Source: Liolophura sinensis
Lineage: Eukaryota; Mollusca; Polyplacophora; Chitonida; Chitonidae
DNA length: 64,000 nucleotides
Reading direction: 5' to 3'
Assembly (NCBI RefSeq): GCF_032854445.1
Contig: NC_088304.1
Coordinates: 10,987,704 to 11,051,703, forward strand
Of this stretch, positions 50,201 through 55,799 are shown piece after piece (position 1 is the first letter of the stretch; every line of letters starts with the position of its first letter). The translations under genes were made by a program, and so were the position numbers. Below the pieces are notes generated by a model. That model was not told where the DNA came from and did not search any database. It was given only the letters and a program-made list of their open reading frames with translations.

Positions 50201-50664
50201 AGACCAATTTCCGAAAACAGTGTTTAAGACAAACCACCAAAGAACTAAAAATATGGTGACAGAAAGGCGCAAAGAATGTTCTAGGCTAATGGATGATTAC
50301 TGAGTTCTCTCTTTCTTTATGAACAGGCATCTGTTTGTTTTACTGTTTTGGGCTGTCACTGAGTTACCCTTATATGCAGACATCTTCCTATTTTAATTTA
50401 TTCTTTGCTGTATGTCGAAATCTAAATGTTCTCCGTCTCCATCTAGAAAGTTTTAAAGTACTGAAACTGCTTTCCTTTACTTCTACAGTCTACGTAGTTG
50501 AAGTTATTAATCGACGGTACAACCCTGCGTACATCTCCAAGACTCTAGATGAACGTTCCGGCTTTATGGTCTGGTCCAACTCCGGTCCCACAACCGTCCG
50601 AGTTCGCCGAGATGGAGGAGGACAGAACAGCCCTTATGCCGAACTTGTCATACCAGCTTTCTGA
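20161..50664 (+). CDS. EMI-EGF-Ig-FN3 modular extracellular protein, 5' end missing
   Basis: A single plus-strand gene assembled from 21 exons: 20161-20262, 22950-23032, 23665-23769, 25736-25858, 27322-27426, 28590-28712, 29063-29167, 29966-30085, 30641-30745, 31445-31567, 32387-32491, 36573-36695, 36971-37093, 37368-37490, 38140-38259, 41196-42440, 43139-43268, 43601-43766, 44287-48162, 49134-49259, 50489-50664. Phases match at every junction. The exons sum to a whole number of codons if one base missing at 42311-42318 is allowed for, giving about 2,470 residues without the start. Domains in order: EMI, six plain EGFs (counting the one in exon 16), seven calcium-binding EGFs, one degenerate EGF, unrecognised helical and beta regions, two Ig domains and an FN3-like end. 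EMI and EGF modules are known to mediate multimer and matrix contacts, so I infer a secreted matrix protein. Problems: an in-frame TAG at 44640-44642, the frameshift, and two GC splice donors. The whole architecture matches no named family that I know. Confidence 0.85.
20740..21140 (+). mobile_element. R1 MITE-like element
   Basis: Intronic copy running from AATCTATGCGTCGAAACAGA through AGGACGGAATCAT and CAACACGATGA to GAAGCAGAATGCCA. A type-2 SINE follows 40 bp later. Confidence 0.7.
21178..21540 (+). mobile_element. SINE type 2, near full length
   Basis: The tRNA-like head has an A-box-like word (TGGTTAGAGCG) and a B-box-like word (GGGATCAAACCCAG). A body of about 250 bp and a CATACATACATACAAA tail follow. 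Intronic, sense to the gene. It is the best copy of this family in the window. Confidence 0.8.
22455..22850 (+). mobile_element. R1 MITE-like element
   Basis: Intronic copy beginning ATCTATGCGTCGAAACAGAC, containing CCAGCCGTCAGCCAATAAGG and GTATTCAAATCGTGTACCAT, and ending near the AATCATGCAGC word. Confidence 0.7.
22950..23032 (+). CDS. Exon: EMI domain, second half
   Basis: This 83-bp exon completes the EMI domain with [14 protein letters not shown], the CC-x-G-W/F motif typical of the domain's end. The upstream phase 2 and the downstream phase 1 both fit. The acceptor (AATTCGTAG) has a weak pyrimidine tract. The donor is GTAAGA. Confidence 0.85.
23090..23440. repeat. Imperfect intronic tandem repeat
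   Basis: The words GCTGTTGTCATGG, GGCTGTCATGGTAACCA and GGTTGTCATGGTAACCA recur at 110-160 bp spacing with similar flanks, directly after the EMI exon. About 2.5 diverged units. Confidence 0.55.
23665..23769 (+). CDS. Exon: plain EGF 1
   Basis: A 105-bp exon, phase 1 at both ends, coding 35 residues with six Cys in the pattern [12 protein letters not shown]...VCRC..GFGQPNC. It lacks the DxDE and NTxGS calcium-binding signature. First of five such exons that alternate with calcium-binding EGFs. Confidence 0.93.
24648..24872 (+). mobile_element. SINE type 2, tail missing
   Basis: The tRNA-like head (GTGGCTAGAGCTACC, then GGGATAAAACCCGG) and the body (AAAATGATGCCTCTTG, GTCTGGTGTCTTCGGCATGA) match the 21178-21540 copy. 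Intronic. Confidence 0.75.
25285..25622 (+). mobile_element. R1 MITE-like element, partial
   Basis: Intronic copy with CAGACATTCGTATACCAGCC, CAACCAATAAGGACGTTCC and ATATAAGTTATCGATAACAA. Confidence 0.7.
25736..25858 (+). CDS. Exon: calcium-binding EGF 1
   Basis: A 123-bp exon, phase 1-1. It encodes [12 protein letters not shown] and then [12 protein letters not shown]. DxDE and the N-T-x-G-S-F segment between Cys 3 and Cys 5 are the calcium-binding and Asn-hydroxylation consensus. The acceptor is TTTTTTTTATTCCAG. Confidence 0.95.
25859..27321. other. Intron between cbEGF 1 and EGF 2
   Basis: Non-coding. It holds a short R1 scrap near 26540-26580 and otherwise unique sequence. The short frames here have no recognisable content. 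Confidence 0.6.
27322..27426 (+). CDS. Exon: plain EGF 2
   Basis: 105 bp, phase 1-1, after a strong poly-T acceptor. Residues include [17 protein letters not shown] and GYALPRC. Same module as EGF 1. Confidence 0.93.
27465..27570 (+). mobile_element. MetaSINE-like SINE, internally deleted
   Basis: TGCGTGGATAGGTCTGCCAG is joined to GTCGTATAGGCGAAATATTC with most of the middle body missing. It begins about 40 bp after the EGF 2 donor. Confidence 0.65.
27655..27885 (+). mobile_element. MetaSINE-like SINE
   Basis: Begins in a degraded tRNA-like head (GTGAGTTCAAGTCCAGC), continues through the body to GTATAAGTGAAATATTCTTG and ends in an (AATT)n-like tail. Confidence 0.82.
28196..28495 (+). repeat. 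R2 family copy
   Basis: A good copy of a family seen at 7083-7250, 17925-18020, 34110-34265 and 42620-42765. Ordered words are: GTTAAATGTGATGA, GAGCATTTTGAGTAATTCTA, TTATGCGTTACATGAACAG and CGTGTAACCATCTGCC. Non-coding. R2 is only my label. Confidence 0.6.
28590..28712 (+). CDS. Exon: calcium-binding EGF 2
   Basis: 123 bp, phase 1-1: [24 protein letters not shown]. It keeps DxNE and the Asn hydroxylation context, with L in place of the usual T. Confidence 0.95.
29063..29167 (+). CDS. Exon: plain EGF 3
   Basis: 105 bp, phase 1-1: [27 protein letters not shown]. Acceptor CATTCAATAG, donor GTAAGT. Confidence 0.93.
29270..29500. repeat. Degenerate ~20-bp tandem repeat in intron
   Basis: Short related words such as GGCACGATAGCACCAGGCGT, GGATTGCACGACAGGAAGAA and GGATAGCACGACAGCATAAA follow one another. 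Open frames on both strands here (for example 29241-29579 minus) are repeat by-products. Confidence 0.6.
29966..30085 (+). CDS. Exon: calcium-binding EGF 3
   Basis: 120 bp, phase 1-1, one codon shorter than its sisters: [24 protein letters not shown]. Full calcium-binding signature. Confidence 0.95.
30641..30745 (+). CDS. Exon: plain EGF 4
   Basis: 105 bp, phase 1-1: [25 protein letters not shown]. Acceptor CTGTCTGTTGCAG. Confidence 0.93.
31048..31302 (-). mobile_element. MetaSINE-like SINE, near full length
   Basis: Antisense to the gene. The AAAT tail lies at 31048-31066, then the body, and the tRNA-like head ends at about 31302. A short deletion removes part of the GCAACCTGC/ACCTTCC region. 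Confidence 0.87.
31445..31567 (+). CDS. Exon: calcium-binding EGF 4
   Basis: 123 bp, phase 1-1: [25 protein letters not shown] 72-bp tandem array starts a few bases after its donor. Confidence 0.95.
31572..31975. repeat. 72-bp tandem repeat, about 5.5 units
   Basis: The word GTGAACTCGTG-ctgac-GATGTCTACATAATGT recurs with starts at 31601, 31673, 31745, 31817 and 31889, an exact 72-bp step; the last unit is shortened. The period is a multiple of three, which keeps a minus-strand frame open (31598-31795) without implying a protein. Confidence 0.92.
32387..32491 (+). CDS. Exon: plain EGF 5
   Basis: 105 bp, phase 1-1: [26 protein letters not shown]. Last of the alternating plain EGF exons. The next intron is 4.1 kb. 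Confidence 0.93.
32690..33015 (+). mobile_element. R1 MITE-like element, partial
   Basis: Intronic copy: CATTCATATACCAGCCGTCA, GAATCATGCAAAGAGAAGCA and TAAGTTGTCGATAACAAATG in order. Confidence 0.7.
33016..34109. other. Unique intronic DNA
   Basis: Nothing recognisable here. The sequence is AT-rich and no exon-like EGF codons with matching phase were found. Confidence 0.55.
34110..34265 (+). repeat. R2 family fragment
   Basis: Contains TTTACATGAAGAGTTACAAT, GACTGAGGTAAACAGACAAA and CACATGTGACCATTTGGCAG, matching the right part of 28196-28495. Confidence 0.55.
34403..34558 (+). mobile_element. MetaSINE-like SINE, head-truncated
   Basis: Runs from GGTACGTGGGAAGGCCTGCC through CTTTCCTCCCACC and GTATAAGTGAAATATTCTTT to an AAATAAA tail. 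Confidence 0.83.
34845..35400 (+). mobile_element. R1 element split by a nested insertion
   Basis: The left part is 34845-35000 (CACCAGCCGTCAACCAAAAT to AGAAGCAGTAAACAAG). The right part is 35285-35400 (GTGTATCTCAGTTGCGCTTT to AGGATGAATATCCAGCCC). Between them lies foreign DNA that includes a reverse type-2 SINE, so R1 was here first. Confidence 0.6.
35085..35265 (-). mobile_element. SINE type 2, nested in R1
   Basis: On the minus strand it starts GGCCTCAGTAGCTTAGTTGG with GGATCAATCCTGCGTCAGGT as the B-box region, followed by the body words CACCTAAGACCTTAAAATAG and CCTCGCTTTGTG. Confidence 0.72.
35401..36572. other. Intronic DNA before cbEGF 5
   Basis: No gene seen. A C tract at about 36357-36378 is the only clear feature. 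The frame at 35862-36167 (101 codons) has no recognisable content. Confidence 0.55.
36573..36695 (+). CDS. Exon: calcium-binding EGF 5
   Basis: 123 bp, phase 1-1: [24 protein letters not shown]. Acceptor CATTTTTATTTCAG, donor GTAAAT. Confidence 0.95.
36971..37093 (+). CDS. Exon: calcium-binding EGF 6
   Basis: 123 bp, phase 1-1: [24 protein letters not shown]. It follows cbEGF 5 directly with no plain EGF between, so the alternating pattern ends here. Confidence 0.95.
37368..37490 (+). CDS. Exon: calcium-binding EGF 7, with GC donor
   Basis: [24 protein letters not shown]. The standard 123-bp length ends at 37490, directly before GCATGA, so a GC-AG intron is needed to keep phase 1 with the next exon. 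Better GTAAGA donors occur in the repeat just downstream, but reaching the two that keep phase (37584, 37599) would take in a stop codon at 37562-37564, and the one at 37538 changes the phase. Confidence 0.88.
37470..37760. repeat. Tandem repeat containing copied exon end and splice donor
   Basis: A diverged unit of roughly 45-50 bp combines AAACGTGCAGAG, GTAAGA and GTGACACCAAC...GACAC words. The first unit overlaps the last codons of cbEGF 7. Later units repeat CAGAGGTAAGA at about 37533, 37579 and 37594, with weaker forms after that. Confidence 0.75.
38140..38259 (+). CDS. Exon: degenerate EGF 8
   Basis: 120 bp, phase 1-1. [20 protein letters not shown], then [16 protein letters not shown], keeps six Cys and the C-x-C spacing of the second half. 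It lacks DxDE and the N-T-x-G-S-F segment, so it should not bind calcium in the usual way. Confidence 0.85.
   Translation: MLQTAMTNSSSGAGHSVANQRLPVSAPLVTCFTAMGSTA
38358..38566 (-). mobile_element. SINE type 2, reverse
   Basis: On the minus strand: a head remnant with CCATGGCCTAATGGTTAGAG, then the body including CCTCGCTTTGCGC and GTCTGGTGTCTCCGG. Confidence 0.72.
38635..38908 (+). mobile_element. MetaSINE-like SINE, full length
   Basis: The best plus-strand copy: GGGGCCTCCGTGGCTCAGTC head, GAGTTCAAGTCC B box, body with CCCCCCACCATAATGCTGGC, and CACCAATCAAATAAAATAAA tail. Intronic and sense to the gene. Confidence 0.92.
38909..41195. other. Intron upstream of exon 16
   Basis: Mostly unique AT-rich DNA, plus a degraded SINE at 40672-40900. 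I saw no additional EGF exon. Confidence 0.55.
40672..40900 (+). mobile_element. MetaSINE-like SINE, degraded
   Basis: Recognisable words in order: CTAATGCGGTCACTATGTG, TCCTCTCCGGTCAGACGTGG, CAGCAACCTGTGGGTGATC, GAGTGAAATATTTTTCAGCA, then an AAATAAAT tail. Confidence 0.75.
41196..42440 (+). CDS. Exon 16: classical EGF plus unrecognised domain, frameshifted
   Basis: A 1,245-bp exon, acceptor GTTTGCAG and donor GTAAGT. Codons 1-38 form an EGF ([14 protein letters not shown], then [13 protein letters not shown]). The rest, about 375 residues, is beta-rich and matches nothing I know. A basic R-R-A-R site (41891-41902) could be a proprotein-convertase cut, and a leucine-rich, helix-prone stretch follows it (around [17 protein letters not shown]). 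The frame ends at TGA 42332-42334, shortly after an A8 run (42311-42318). Shifting by one base there opens the frame again to the donor, with the exit phase required by the next exon. One A is therefore missing in the sequence, the allele or the gene. Confidence 0.88.
42620..42765 (+). repeat. R2 family fragment
   Basis: GACCAGTGACCTCTATTAAA, AATTACAATTAACATCATTG and TTATGCATTTACACGAACAG match the R2 family. Intronic. Confidence 0.6.
42835..43138 (+). mobile_element. MetaSINE-like SINE with splice-acceptor target-site duplication
   Basis: A full SINE (42849-43124, head GGTCCTCCGTAGCTCAGTTG, long AAAT tail) lies between TATTGCTGCTGCAG (42835-42848) and TATTCCTGTTGCAG (43125-43138). These 14-base flanks match at 12 positions and look like a target-site duplication. 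The right copy is the acceptor of the exon that starts at 43139. Confidence 0.8.
43139..43268 (+). CDS. Exon 17: beta-rich linker
   Basis: 130 bp, phase 2 in and 0 out. Residues include [20 protein letters not shown] and [11 protein letters not shown]. No domain recognised, but it is open throughout and joins in frame at both sides. Donor GTACGT. Confidence 0.82.
43601..43766 (+). CDS. Exon 18: beta-rich linker
   Basis: 166 bp, phase 0 in and 1 out. Contains [19 protein letters not shown] and [18 protein letters not shown]. Acceptor TTTACCTGTCAG, donor GTACGC. It appears to continue the unrecognised domain of exons 16 and 17. Confidence 0.85.
43767..44286. other. Intron before the 3.9-kb exon
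   Basis: 520 bp of AT-rich DNA. Nothing recognised. Confidence 0.6.
44287..48162 (+). CDS. Exon 19: helical/beta region, Cys patch, stalk, two Ig domains
   Basis: A 3,876-bp exon, phase 1 at both ends. Codons run from [12 protein letters not shown] through amphipathic helices to an in-frame TAG (44640-44642). The same helical character continues directly after it. Next come a beta-rich block (about 44890-45395), an R-K-R site (45399-45407), a charged Ala/Lys helix (45424-45710), eight cysteines in about 50 residues (45715-45880), a strongly amphipathic Ala/Val/Leu helix region (45891-46140), R-R-K-R (46368-46379) and R-Y-R-R (46422-46433) sites, an acidic stretch rich in N-x-S/T sites, two I-set Ig-like domains (about 47195-47440 and 47445-47695; Cys, Trp and DAG-Y-C motifs visible), and a cysteine-flanked unknown region. 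Three basic sites suggest cleavage into chains. Confidence 0.88.
47195..47695 (+). other. Two Ig-like (I-set) domains within exon 19
   Basis: Ig 1 shows [11 protein letters not shown] and DAGEYVC. Ig 2 shows [17 protein letters not shown] and DAGVYKC, with a [14 protein letters not shown] linker between. Both have the conserved Cys pair and the D-A-G-x-Y-x-C strand typical of I-set folds. Confidence 0.92.
48163..49133. other. Intron after exon 19
   Basis: Contains an R2-like fragment (about 48325-48470) and an antisense SINE at 48821-49025. The SINE ends roughly 110 bp before the next acceptor. Confidence 0.6.
48821..49025 (-). mobile_element. MetaSINE-like SINE, head-truncated
   Basis: Minus-strand body and partial head. 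The plus strand shows GATGTTTTACGCCGTACTCA, CACGACCATCCGCAGGTTAC and TGGACTTGAACTCACAGCGA. The outer tRNA-like head is missing. Confidence 0.82.
49134..49259 (+). CDS. Exon 20: FN3-like domain, first half, with GC donor
   Basis: 126 bp, phase 1-1. [11 protein letters not shown] followed by [12 protein letters not shown] is like strands A-C of a fibronectin type III domain, including the conserved Trp. The donor reads AAG/GCAAGTTG, a textbook GC-AG donor, and there is no in-phase GT alternative nearby. Confidence 0.82.
49478..49540 (-). mobile_element. MetaSINE-like core fragment
   Basis: CAAGCATTATGGTAGGAACC and CATCCGCAGGTTTCC recall the SINE body. Short and diverged, so only tentative. Confidence 0.45.
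49684..49765 (+). mobile_element. tRNA-like SINE head fragment
   Basis: GTTGATAGAGCGTTGAATTT and GGGTTCAAGTTTAAGTCC resemble A- and B-box regions of the type-2 SINE head. The body is unrecognisable. Probably an old fragment, not a working tRNA gene. Confidence 0.4.
50145..50302 (+). mobile_element. R1 fragment
   Basis: CCGGACATTCATATACTAAA, AAGACCAATTTCCGAAAAC and CAAACCACCAAAGAACTAA match the left half of R1. It lies in the last intron. Confidence 0.6.
50489..50664 (+). CDS. Exon 21: FN3-like C-terminus and stop
   Basis: Enters in phase 1 after [27 protein letters not shown] and [12 protein letters not shown] resemble the C to G strands of an FN3 domain. The frame ends VIPAF-stop with TGA at 50662-50664. 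No transmembrane segment or lipid-anchor signal follows, so the protein is expected to be secreted. Confidence 0.88.
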
Positions 50665-51452
50665 GGTTCATACATGTTGATACAACATTACTCATAGTAA
50701 TTAACAAGGAACATCGTCCAATCGCCGTTACTAAACGTTCATCACCCGCTAAACAATGAGGGTGTAGATTGAACGCCAGCAACGATGTCTAAAACGTGGT
50801 TTTACAAGGTTCAAATTTTTTCGAAATATTCAATTTAGGATGTGGTCTAACACAAAAAAAGAACAAAAACGCCTCTGAGATGTCTTCGTTGGGTGTAAAA
50901 GTGACTTAAACTAGAGTTTGCTTAAGGCCCCAGCGATCAGCCATGAAACACCCTGCTATGGTGACATCAAATATGATAGCTCTCAGTAGAACTTTGATTC
51001 GATGAGGGGGGGGGGGGGGGGATGGCCATTGACGGAAAATATGCATAAAATGGAAGGGTTATTAAGAAATAATATAACATGGCTCAAAAATGAGAAACAA
51101 AATTAATTTTTTAACCCATCTTTCTTTTTTTAAAGCCATACTCTTCGAATCGTAGCACCTTTATATGTATCCGGATCAGGAGGTTTGTCATCTACATGCA
51201 GCAGGCAAAGTGCAGTGGTCTTGCCAGTGGTCTGTCAAGTTTCCGCTCCATATAAACCTCAAAGTCGTCAAAAATCTAAACCACGTTTATGGCATAAGTT
51301 TTGGCATTATTTTTTTTATGTTTTCTTCTTTAAACTGGGCAAACGGGCACACTGGCGTCGTCAGCGGCTGATTGTCGCCACGGCCTCACAAGCAGTGAAG
51401 CGGGCGAAAATAACGATTTTACCCGAAACTCGACTGTCCTAGTGAGCGAAAG
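50665..51452. other. 3' flank of the EMI/EGF gene
   Basis: Presumed 3' UTR and beyond. I see no AATAAA until about 51478, which is inside a repeat array, so the real poly(A) site is unknown. A G tract lies at 51006-51020. Confidence 0.45.
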
Positions 51453-51850
51453 GCAAGTGCGTTACAAGAGCAGTTAGAATAAAACCCTAACTGAGGTAAA
51501 TTGAGAAGCGGATACATGAACAGTTAGAATAAACCCTTAACTTAGGTAAATTGACATGGGGTTACATGAACAGAATGAAACCCTAATTGAGACAAATTGA
51601 CAAAAGCTAAAAGAAGAGCCAGAACAAAACATTAACTGAGGTAAATTGAGAAAAGGATAAATGAACAGTTAGAATAAACCCTTAACTTAGGTAAATTGAT
51701 ATGAGGCTAAATGAACAGAATAAAAACCTAATTGAGACAAATTGAAAAGAGGCTACATGAATAGCTTAAATAAAACCCTAATTCCGCTAAATTGACAAGA
51801 GGCTACAACAAGAGTTAGAATGAAACCATAACAATTGACAAGAGCCGTAT
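51453..51850. repeat. 50-bp tandem array with ~146-bp higher-order period
   Basis: Units like GTTAGAATAAAACCCTAACT...GGTAAATTGA...TACATGAACA repeat about eight times. Three unit types recur in the same order, giving a longer period. The unit is the R2 family end, and the array runs straight into long repeat D copy 2. Confidence 0.82.
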
Positions 51851-53536
51851 TTCACCTGTTACGTGTGACCATTTGCCAACTCTCCGACTGTCGTCGCTGC
51901 TTGTTTTACTCTCTGTGCTGTACTTGTTGGTTATATTATAACCACTAAACCAGCACTCGCCCCACATTTGCCTAAAGACATGTATTTTACCTAAATTTAT
52001 GGCTAAAAAGCATGATGTGATTGTTTATGTCTGCTGGAACAATTCCCAGCATGGACTTAATTAACCCATGTGCTGTAATGTATTAACAGAAAGATGCCCT
52101 AAAAATCAACGTCGCTCCCATTGGATGGCCGTGTGAAGATGATTTCCTAGAGACGACTTATATCCTGTCGAGCAATGTATAAAGTACATTTCCGTAACTG
52201 TATTGAAAATATTGCTTAGCAATGTCTTATAGCTTTATATATAAAAATATCATACCTATAAAGATGTACGGCTGTGTGTTTGCTGAAGTCAGTTGTTAGT
52301 CTCATGTAAGGTTTTCACATATTGCCAGCCAGATTGTTCACATTAAAGTATTTTACAAAAGACTTTGATATCAAGAAAATAACAACGTTTCCGCTTAAAA
52401 TACTACAATTGCTATTCAGGATATCTATGATTTAATTCCTGTTTAATTATCAACTGAAGCTGCCGATCAGATCGGTAAGGACAAAGGACAGCTAAAACTA
52501 TGCAAATATCGCAAATTTCCAAGAATGAAATATGTGACATTTTCACAGGAAGAGATTGCGAGTTATCATGGTGTTAAATGAAATTCATATTGTGTGTGGG
52601 TATACAACACCCATAGGATAATAATGAGTTGTATTGCAAAGAAGTAAAATGGCTTATTATCTCAAACTGATAAATGTCAGTGAAAAAAGTCAAAAGATTT
52701 GAACCGTCGTTCAGAAAACCTGGAGAAATATAAATGGCCAGATAAGAGACAACAATTTAGACAAGCATCAAATCCTACATGTGTATGCAACGCGTAAACC
52801 ATGAAGGGATGTTACAAGTTAACAGTTGTACTGAATGCGCAATGTTGAGTACATACAGATGGAAAGGTCATTTCTGTAAGATGATTGTAAATTTATCACC
52901 TGTCACACAAGTATCCCGTTTTAGGCAAATAGTGGTGAAAATCTCTGGAATTGTGCATATGGGCTCTTCATACTTCATTTAGCTACCAAAAATATCTGAA
53001 AACTTAAGTTTTTCGAATTTTAATAATCAATACGCGTGGCGGGTTTAACTGATGAGTAAACTTCAAGTTTGGTGTAAGCAAAGTGACATCCTCATAAGTA
53101 TAAACGTCTGTAACTGCGTAACTACTCTATACCGCTTGTTATTTTAATACTGTGCGTGGTAACTACACAGATATCATATCTAAAGTTATATAATTTCTTA
53201 AGCTATATCATTTTTGTTTGCAAGGCAGTTTTTTTTAATATGTTAGTATGTTAAATGTGATTACGATACAGCATTTTTACTCTTGTTTATGCTTGTTAAC
53301 AACTGTGTAGAAAGAGATGTTGCTTTAATAAAAGATGCACGATTGCAAGACTTTGTTTTCTTTGCCCATCCCAGCAATACAGTACATATAACCTGGACTT
53401 TGTTATCAGTAAAATCTATGCGAAATTCGGGGAAACCGTTTATGAACAGTGCATGAGTATTCCGATGGGTACAAATTGTGTGCAAGTCACAATATTTCAA
53501 GACGAAAACAAACCGTCAATATCATCAAAAACAAGT
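51829..53536. repeat. Long dispersed repeat D, copy 2
   Basis: Near-identical to 5659-7612 in the same orientation (for example TTGACAAGAGCCGTATTTCA and CCACATTTGCCTAAAGACAT), lacking about 240 bp found in copy 1. No coding content accepted. Confidence 0.85.
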
Positions 53537-53561
53537 TACATATAAAAATACATGTGGGTGC

Positions 53562-53580
53562 GTGCGCGCGCGCGCGCGCG

Positions 53581-53644
<64 letters not shown>
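53562..53644. repeat. (CG)n/(TG)n microsatellite
   Basis: GTGCGTGCGCGC... turns into about 30 TG units. Alternating purine-pyrimidine throughout, so it could adopt Z-DNA. Confidence 0.95.
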
Positions 53645-53647
<3 letters not shown>

Positions 53648-53929
53648 AATTAACGGTGAAACAGTAAACTATAGTAATTCGTTAAATTAATATTTAAAAG
53701 CCAGCTGTATGCAGAGTAAAACCGAGCAATTGTCACTCTGATGAGCATGCTGTGACAATTTGTCTTTCTACTGTGATGAAAGGACAGTTGAAATCTTTTC
53801 AGTGAGTGAATAATTGCTTGGGGTTTAACATCGCACTGAACAATTTTTCAGTCATATGACAACGAAAGAATCCTTAGACTGCATGCAATGTGCCTTCTTG
53901 TTGCAGGACGGATTTCCACAGCTCTTTTT

Positions 53930-54008
53930 TCTAGTGCTGCTTCACCGAAGGCAAGTATGCCGCCTCGCCCGACGCTCTACCAACTGAGGCATCTTGGCCG
54001 GTACCAGT
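53930..54008 (-). mobile_element. tRNA-like SINE head fragment
   Basis: On the minus strand: GGCCAAGATGCCTCAGTTGG then TAGAGCGTCGG, a type-2-like head. The preceding CGGATTTCCACAGCTC resembles the insert at 35003-35060. Confidence 0.5.
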
Positions 54009-54160
54009 ATTATGTGGTTACAATTAAAAAGAGTATATTTAGTTTGATAGTATGACAGTAATACAAGCAGGTACTTGTAGACCTACTATCTTTCTCTAAA
54101 TAACACAACAGGACTTACAGTACTTTCCCCAGTCGTAAAATACCGTAATATATTAGAAAT

Positions 54161-55129
54161 TTTAAACAGCGTAACTTGACAGTGCGTGACCATTTCCTTC
54201 AAGGCACCACCAGCTGCAAAGGGTTGGTAGCTACTACTAGCGAAGAAACACAAGGAAAACTTGTTAAACTATACATGGTTTTGTGCTGCCCCGGAACATT
54301 ATACTACGGTGGAATGATGGAACTATTTTTGACTGAGGATTTTGGCGACTTTCTCATTTCCATTGCCTCTTGTGGTTTATGGGACATGCTTTACATTTCT
54401 CCCTAATCTAACGACAAACAAGAGTTTAAAGGTAACATTTGAAAGAGAAACCACGATTATTGATAAAGAAGAGAATGGAAAAGTTATTTTCGTGTGGTAG
54501 ATGCTCAGGTCGAAGTTTTTCCACGCCACATTCTGGCCTTCCGCCATTTTCTACAACTTGATCTCATTTGCTCAAGCTGCGGTGGTTTCCGATGTACCCA
54601 ACAAGGTCCTTTTGTCAGTTGGCATTATGTTCTCCCGCTTAACCTACGATATTTTCGATAAGTTCTCCTCATTACCGTGCGGATTTGCACTAATGATGAT
54701 GATGATGAGTTACTCGGTGTTTATTGCGGTGGATGTCATGGGCATGTTTTATCTCGATAAATACTTGTGACTGTTTTTATCAGAATCGACATGGGTACTG
54801 GTCTGACCATATCGATTTCAATGCTGCTGCTATGCTTTGGTCGTCTTCACTACAGTGCCATTACAAGCAGTTTCTACGCCATTACCGGAATTTGCCTAAT
54901 TTTCCTCAAGATTATGATCGACTTCTTTTATTACCACGAAACTGAAAAGCAAAGATTAAGCGACAGGGACAGTGTCGGACGAAATTGTTTCTTTACGTTT
55001 GTGGTGTTACTGCGCAGTTGTGTAGTTATTTGTCTTTCTCAAATCATCACTAGCTTAGTGTCCAGCAATACATGTCATAGAGAAGAATCAAAAGCCAATA
55101 TGCCTTACACCAAGCAACCATCTTTATAG
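54161..55129 (+). pseudogene. Broken multi-pass membrane protein gene
   Basis: Three adjoining plus-strand stretches in different frames all encode hydrophobic, membrane-like protein: 54176-54406 (CCPGTLYYGGMMELF, ASCGLWDMLYISP), 54501-54770 (FYNLISFAQAAVVSDV, MMMMMSYSVFIAVDVMGMF) and 54767-55129 (LTISISMLLLCFGR, YAITGICLIFLKIMIDFFYY). The sequence between the first two also stays open in the second's frame up to a TAG at 54498-54500. This reads as one intronless gene broken by at least two frameshifts and a stop. The order of motifs loosely recalls TMEM121-type proteins, but that is only an impression. Alternatives are several exons of an unknown gene, or chance. Confidence 0.5.
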
Positions 55130-55369
55130 ATGAGCTTTTTTGCACCGTTGCAATCAAAGCGCATCAGAAATGCATGTTTTGATTAACGACAACCTAAGAA
55201 CTATAGTATGGTACAAAATTTCGACACTGATTTCATTGTTTCGCATTTAGAACATTCCTCGTGTTTTTCCGTCATAACTGAAATTTATTGATTGCGTCAT
55301 TGCGCATGAATCTGTCCTAATGTCTTACTTCATGTATTTTCTTACTATTAGTATTAGTCCTTTATTTAC

Positions 55370-55445
55370 TCAATTGGTATGTTACACCCTTCTCGCGAAT
55401 TTCTCACATTTACGACGGCGAGCAGCAATGTGGTTAGAGGAGTGA
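55370..55445 (-). mobile_element. MetaSINE-like fragment, degraded
   Basis: TTTACGACGGCGAGCAGCAATGTGG on the plus strand aligns with the SINE word TATACGACGGCGGCCAGCAT. The ends are unclear. Confidence 0.4.
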
Positions 55446-55799
55446 TTGAACACTGAGGAATAAATAATTTTCGTATCTATATACATACGCCTTGCTCTTT
55501 GATGTTCGTATAGAGAATACATGGCTCCCTACGAATTAAACTACTGTCTCTTAGGTATATTTCAGCCATCACCTCTCATGGTGCCTGTGATGAGCAGAAA
55601 AGTTTGTTGGCTTACCTATCGGTTGTATGTGGGAAATTTTGTGGGATAGTGGTGGGTATAGACTGTAGGGAAGTTTGTAAGTGAAGACAAGCTGTGTAGT
55701 GGTAGGTCTGCCTTAATTTATGTGCTACCAAGCCTGCTTTTATGAACAGTTACAATCGACCTGTAAAATTATTCACAGTTTAAACTGGACGTTGTACAT

